A program made the translations under genes and the position numbers. From assembly GCF_024346075.1 (NCBI RefSeq), contig NZ_JAGQEK010000006.1, positions 1 to 33,347 on the forward strand: DNA of 33,347 nucleotides. The letters are read 5' to 3'. The notes beneath the pieces are model-generated. The model did not search any database, was not told the DNA's origin, and saw only the letters and a list, made by a program, of their open reading frames with translations. Shown here in pieces: positions 32,962 to 33,347 of this stretch; position 1 is the stretch's first letter, and each line of letters begins with the position of its first letter. The stretch comes from Synechococcus sp. Cruz CV12-2-Slac-r (lineage in GTDB: Bacteria > Cyanobacteriota > Cyanobacteriia > PCC-6307 > Cyanobiaceae).

Positions 32962-33347
32962 TTGGCTCACCTTGCAATCACTCCAGCTTTGCAGCAACAA
33001 ATGCAGCAGTGGCTTAATGAAGATCTTGGCCGCGGTGATCTCAGCGCTGCCGCCCTGGTTGGTTGCAGTGGTGAGGCCCATTGGCTTGCAAAACAAGCCG
33101 GGGTGTTTTGCGGAGGCAGTTTGGCAAAAACAATCTTTCATTGTTTAGATCCAAGCTTAAAAATTCAGTTGCTAGTTAATGATGGAGATGCAATTACTGC
33201 AGGCCAACGGGTTCTAGAAATTGAAGGTGCTGCTACTGCGATGGTGGCGGCGGAACGCACTGCCCTAAATCTGGCGATGCGGCTCTCCGGTATTGCTACA
33301 GCTACTGCCGCACTGGTGAAGCAGCTGGAGGGTACGGGGGTACGCCT
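32962..33347 (+). CDS. nadC: Nicotinate-nucleotide pyrophosphorylase (carboxylating), 5' part
   Basis: The frame begins at TTG 32962 and is open to the window edge: 128 complete codons, the rest missing. An ATG at 33001 would drop the LAITPALQQQ lead-in that family members share, so TTG is preferred. Seen: WLNEDLGRGDLSAAAL, the quinolinate phosphoribosyltransferase N-terminal signature, AKQAGVFCGG, GDAITAGQRVLEIEGAA and ERTALNLAMRLSGIATAT. The enzyme makes nicotinate mononucleotide from quinolinate and PRPP in de novo NAD synthesis. Cytoplasmic. It sits 4 bp after the DUF2256 gene. Confidence 0.92.
   Translation, partial: MAHLAITPALQQQMQQWLNEDLGRGDLSAAALVGCSGEAHWLAKQAGVFCGGSLAKTIFHCLDPSLKIQLLVNDGDAITAGQRVLEIEGAATAMVAAERTALNLAMRLSGIATATAALVKQLEGTGVR

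Noticed and set aside
32794-33141. 115-codon minus-strand frame over the DUF2256 and nadC genes
   Set aside because: The plus strand carries two clear protein families here; the minus frame has no recognisable features.

Overview
The window looks like a chromosomal segment of a picocyanobacterium of the Synechococcus/Cyanobium/Prochlorococcus group. The evidence is the beta-carotene hydroxylase CrtR, an IctB-family protein, a TxlA/HCF164-type thioredoxin, a Ycf66-like segment and several cyanobacterial families of unknown function (DUF3177, DUF4079, a DUF6679-like protein). Nearly all of it is core housekeeping sequence, tightly packed, with many 1-33 bp overlaps between neighbours on the same or opposite strands. 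Family names are from recognition of protein motifs, not from database searches.

Layout. 1-1770: an AT-rich accessory patch with a protein that reads as a prokaryotic pentameric ligand-gated ion channel (49-1146, minus) followed by a shattered membrane-protein gene (about 1153-1735, minus). 1769-5115: a 45-aa membrane peptide, a DUF6679-like protein, a creatininase-family amidohydrolase joined to gatC, crtR, an exported HExxH protein and tRNA-Leu(UAG). 5167-8460: isoleucyl-tRNA synthetase whose reading frame is continuous with an upstream Ycf66-like membrane segment; a perfect A AAA AAA heptamer sits at the junction, and a -1 shift there meets a stop after five codons. 8517-12466: DUF3177, FIST-domain protein, trmB, ictB. 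12459-16827: a wall-related block with an N-acetylglucosamine-kinase-like ATPase, glmM and a lytic transglycosylase. 16864-18436: membrane protein, NIL-domain ferredoxin and divergent txlA. 18404-21710: murG, an exported protein, a 53-aa membrane peptide and pgk. 21810-24668: universal stress protein, the circularly permuted GTPase YlqF/RbgA, a partly decayed MNT/HEPN toxin-antitoxin locus, and a RluA-family pseudouridine synthase. 24693-30075: a double-ATPase ABC subunit, the RelA/SpoT homologue and a GH57 protein. 30187-33347: a small membrane protein overlapping mnmE, DUF4079, a DUF2256 zinc-ribbon peptide behind an 18-bp perfect palindrome, and the start of nadC, which runs off the end.

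Functional themes are translation and tRNA/rRNA modification (gatC, ileS, trmB, ylqF, rluD-like, mnmE, tRNA-Leu), cell-wall synthesis and turnover (glmM, murG, slt, possibly the GlcNAc kinase), redox and photosynthetic maintenance (crtR, txlA, NIL ferredoxin, Ycf66-like) and the stringent response (relA/spoT). No CRISPR array, insertion sequence or prophage was seen. The observations most worth pursuing are the channel-like protein, the Ycf66-IleS junction with its slippery heptamer, and the decaying MNT/HEPN module.
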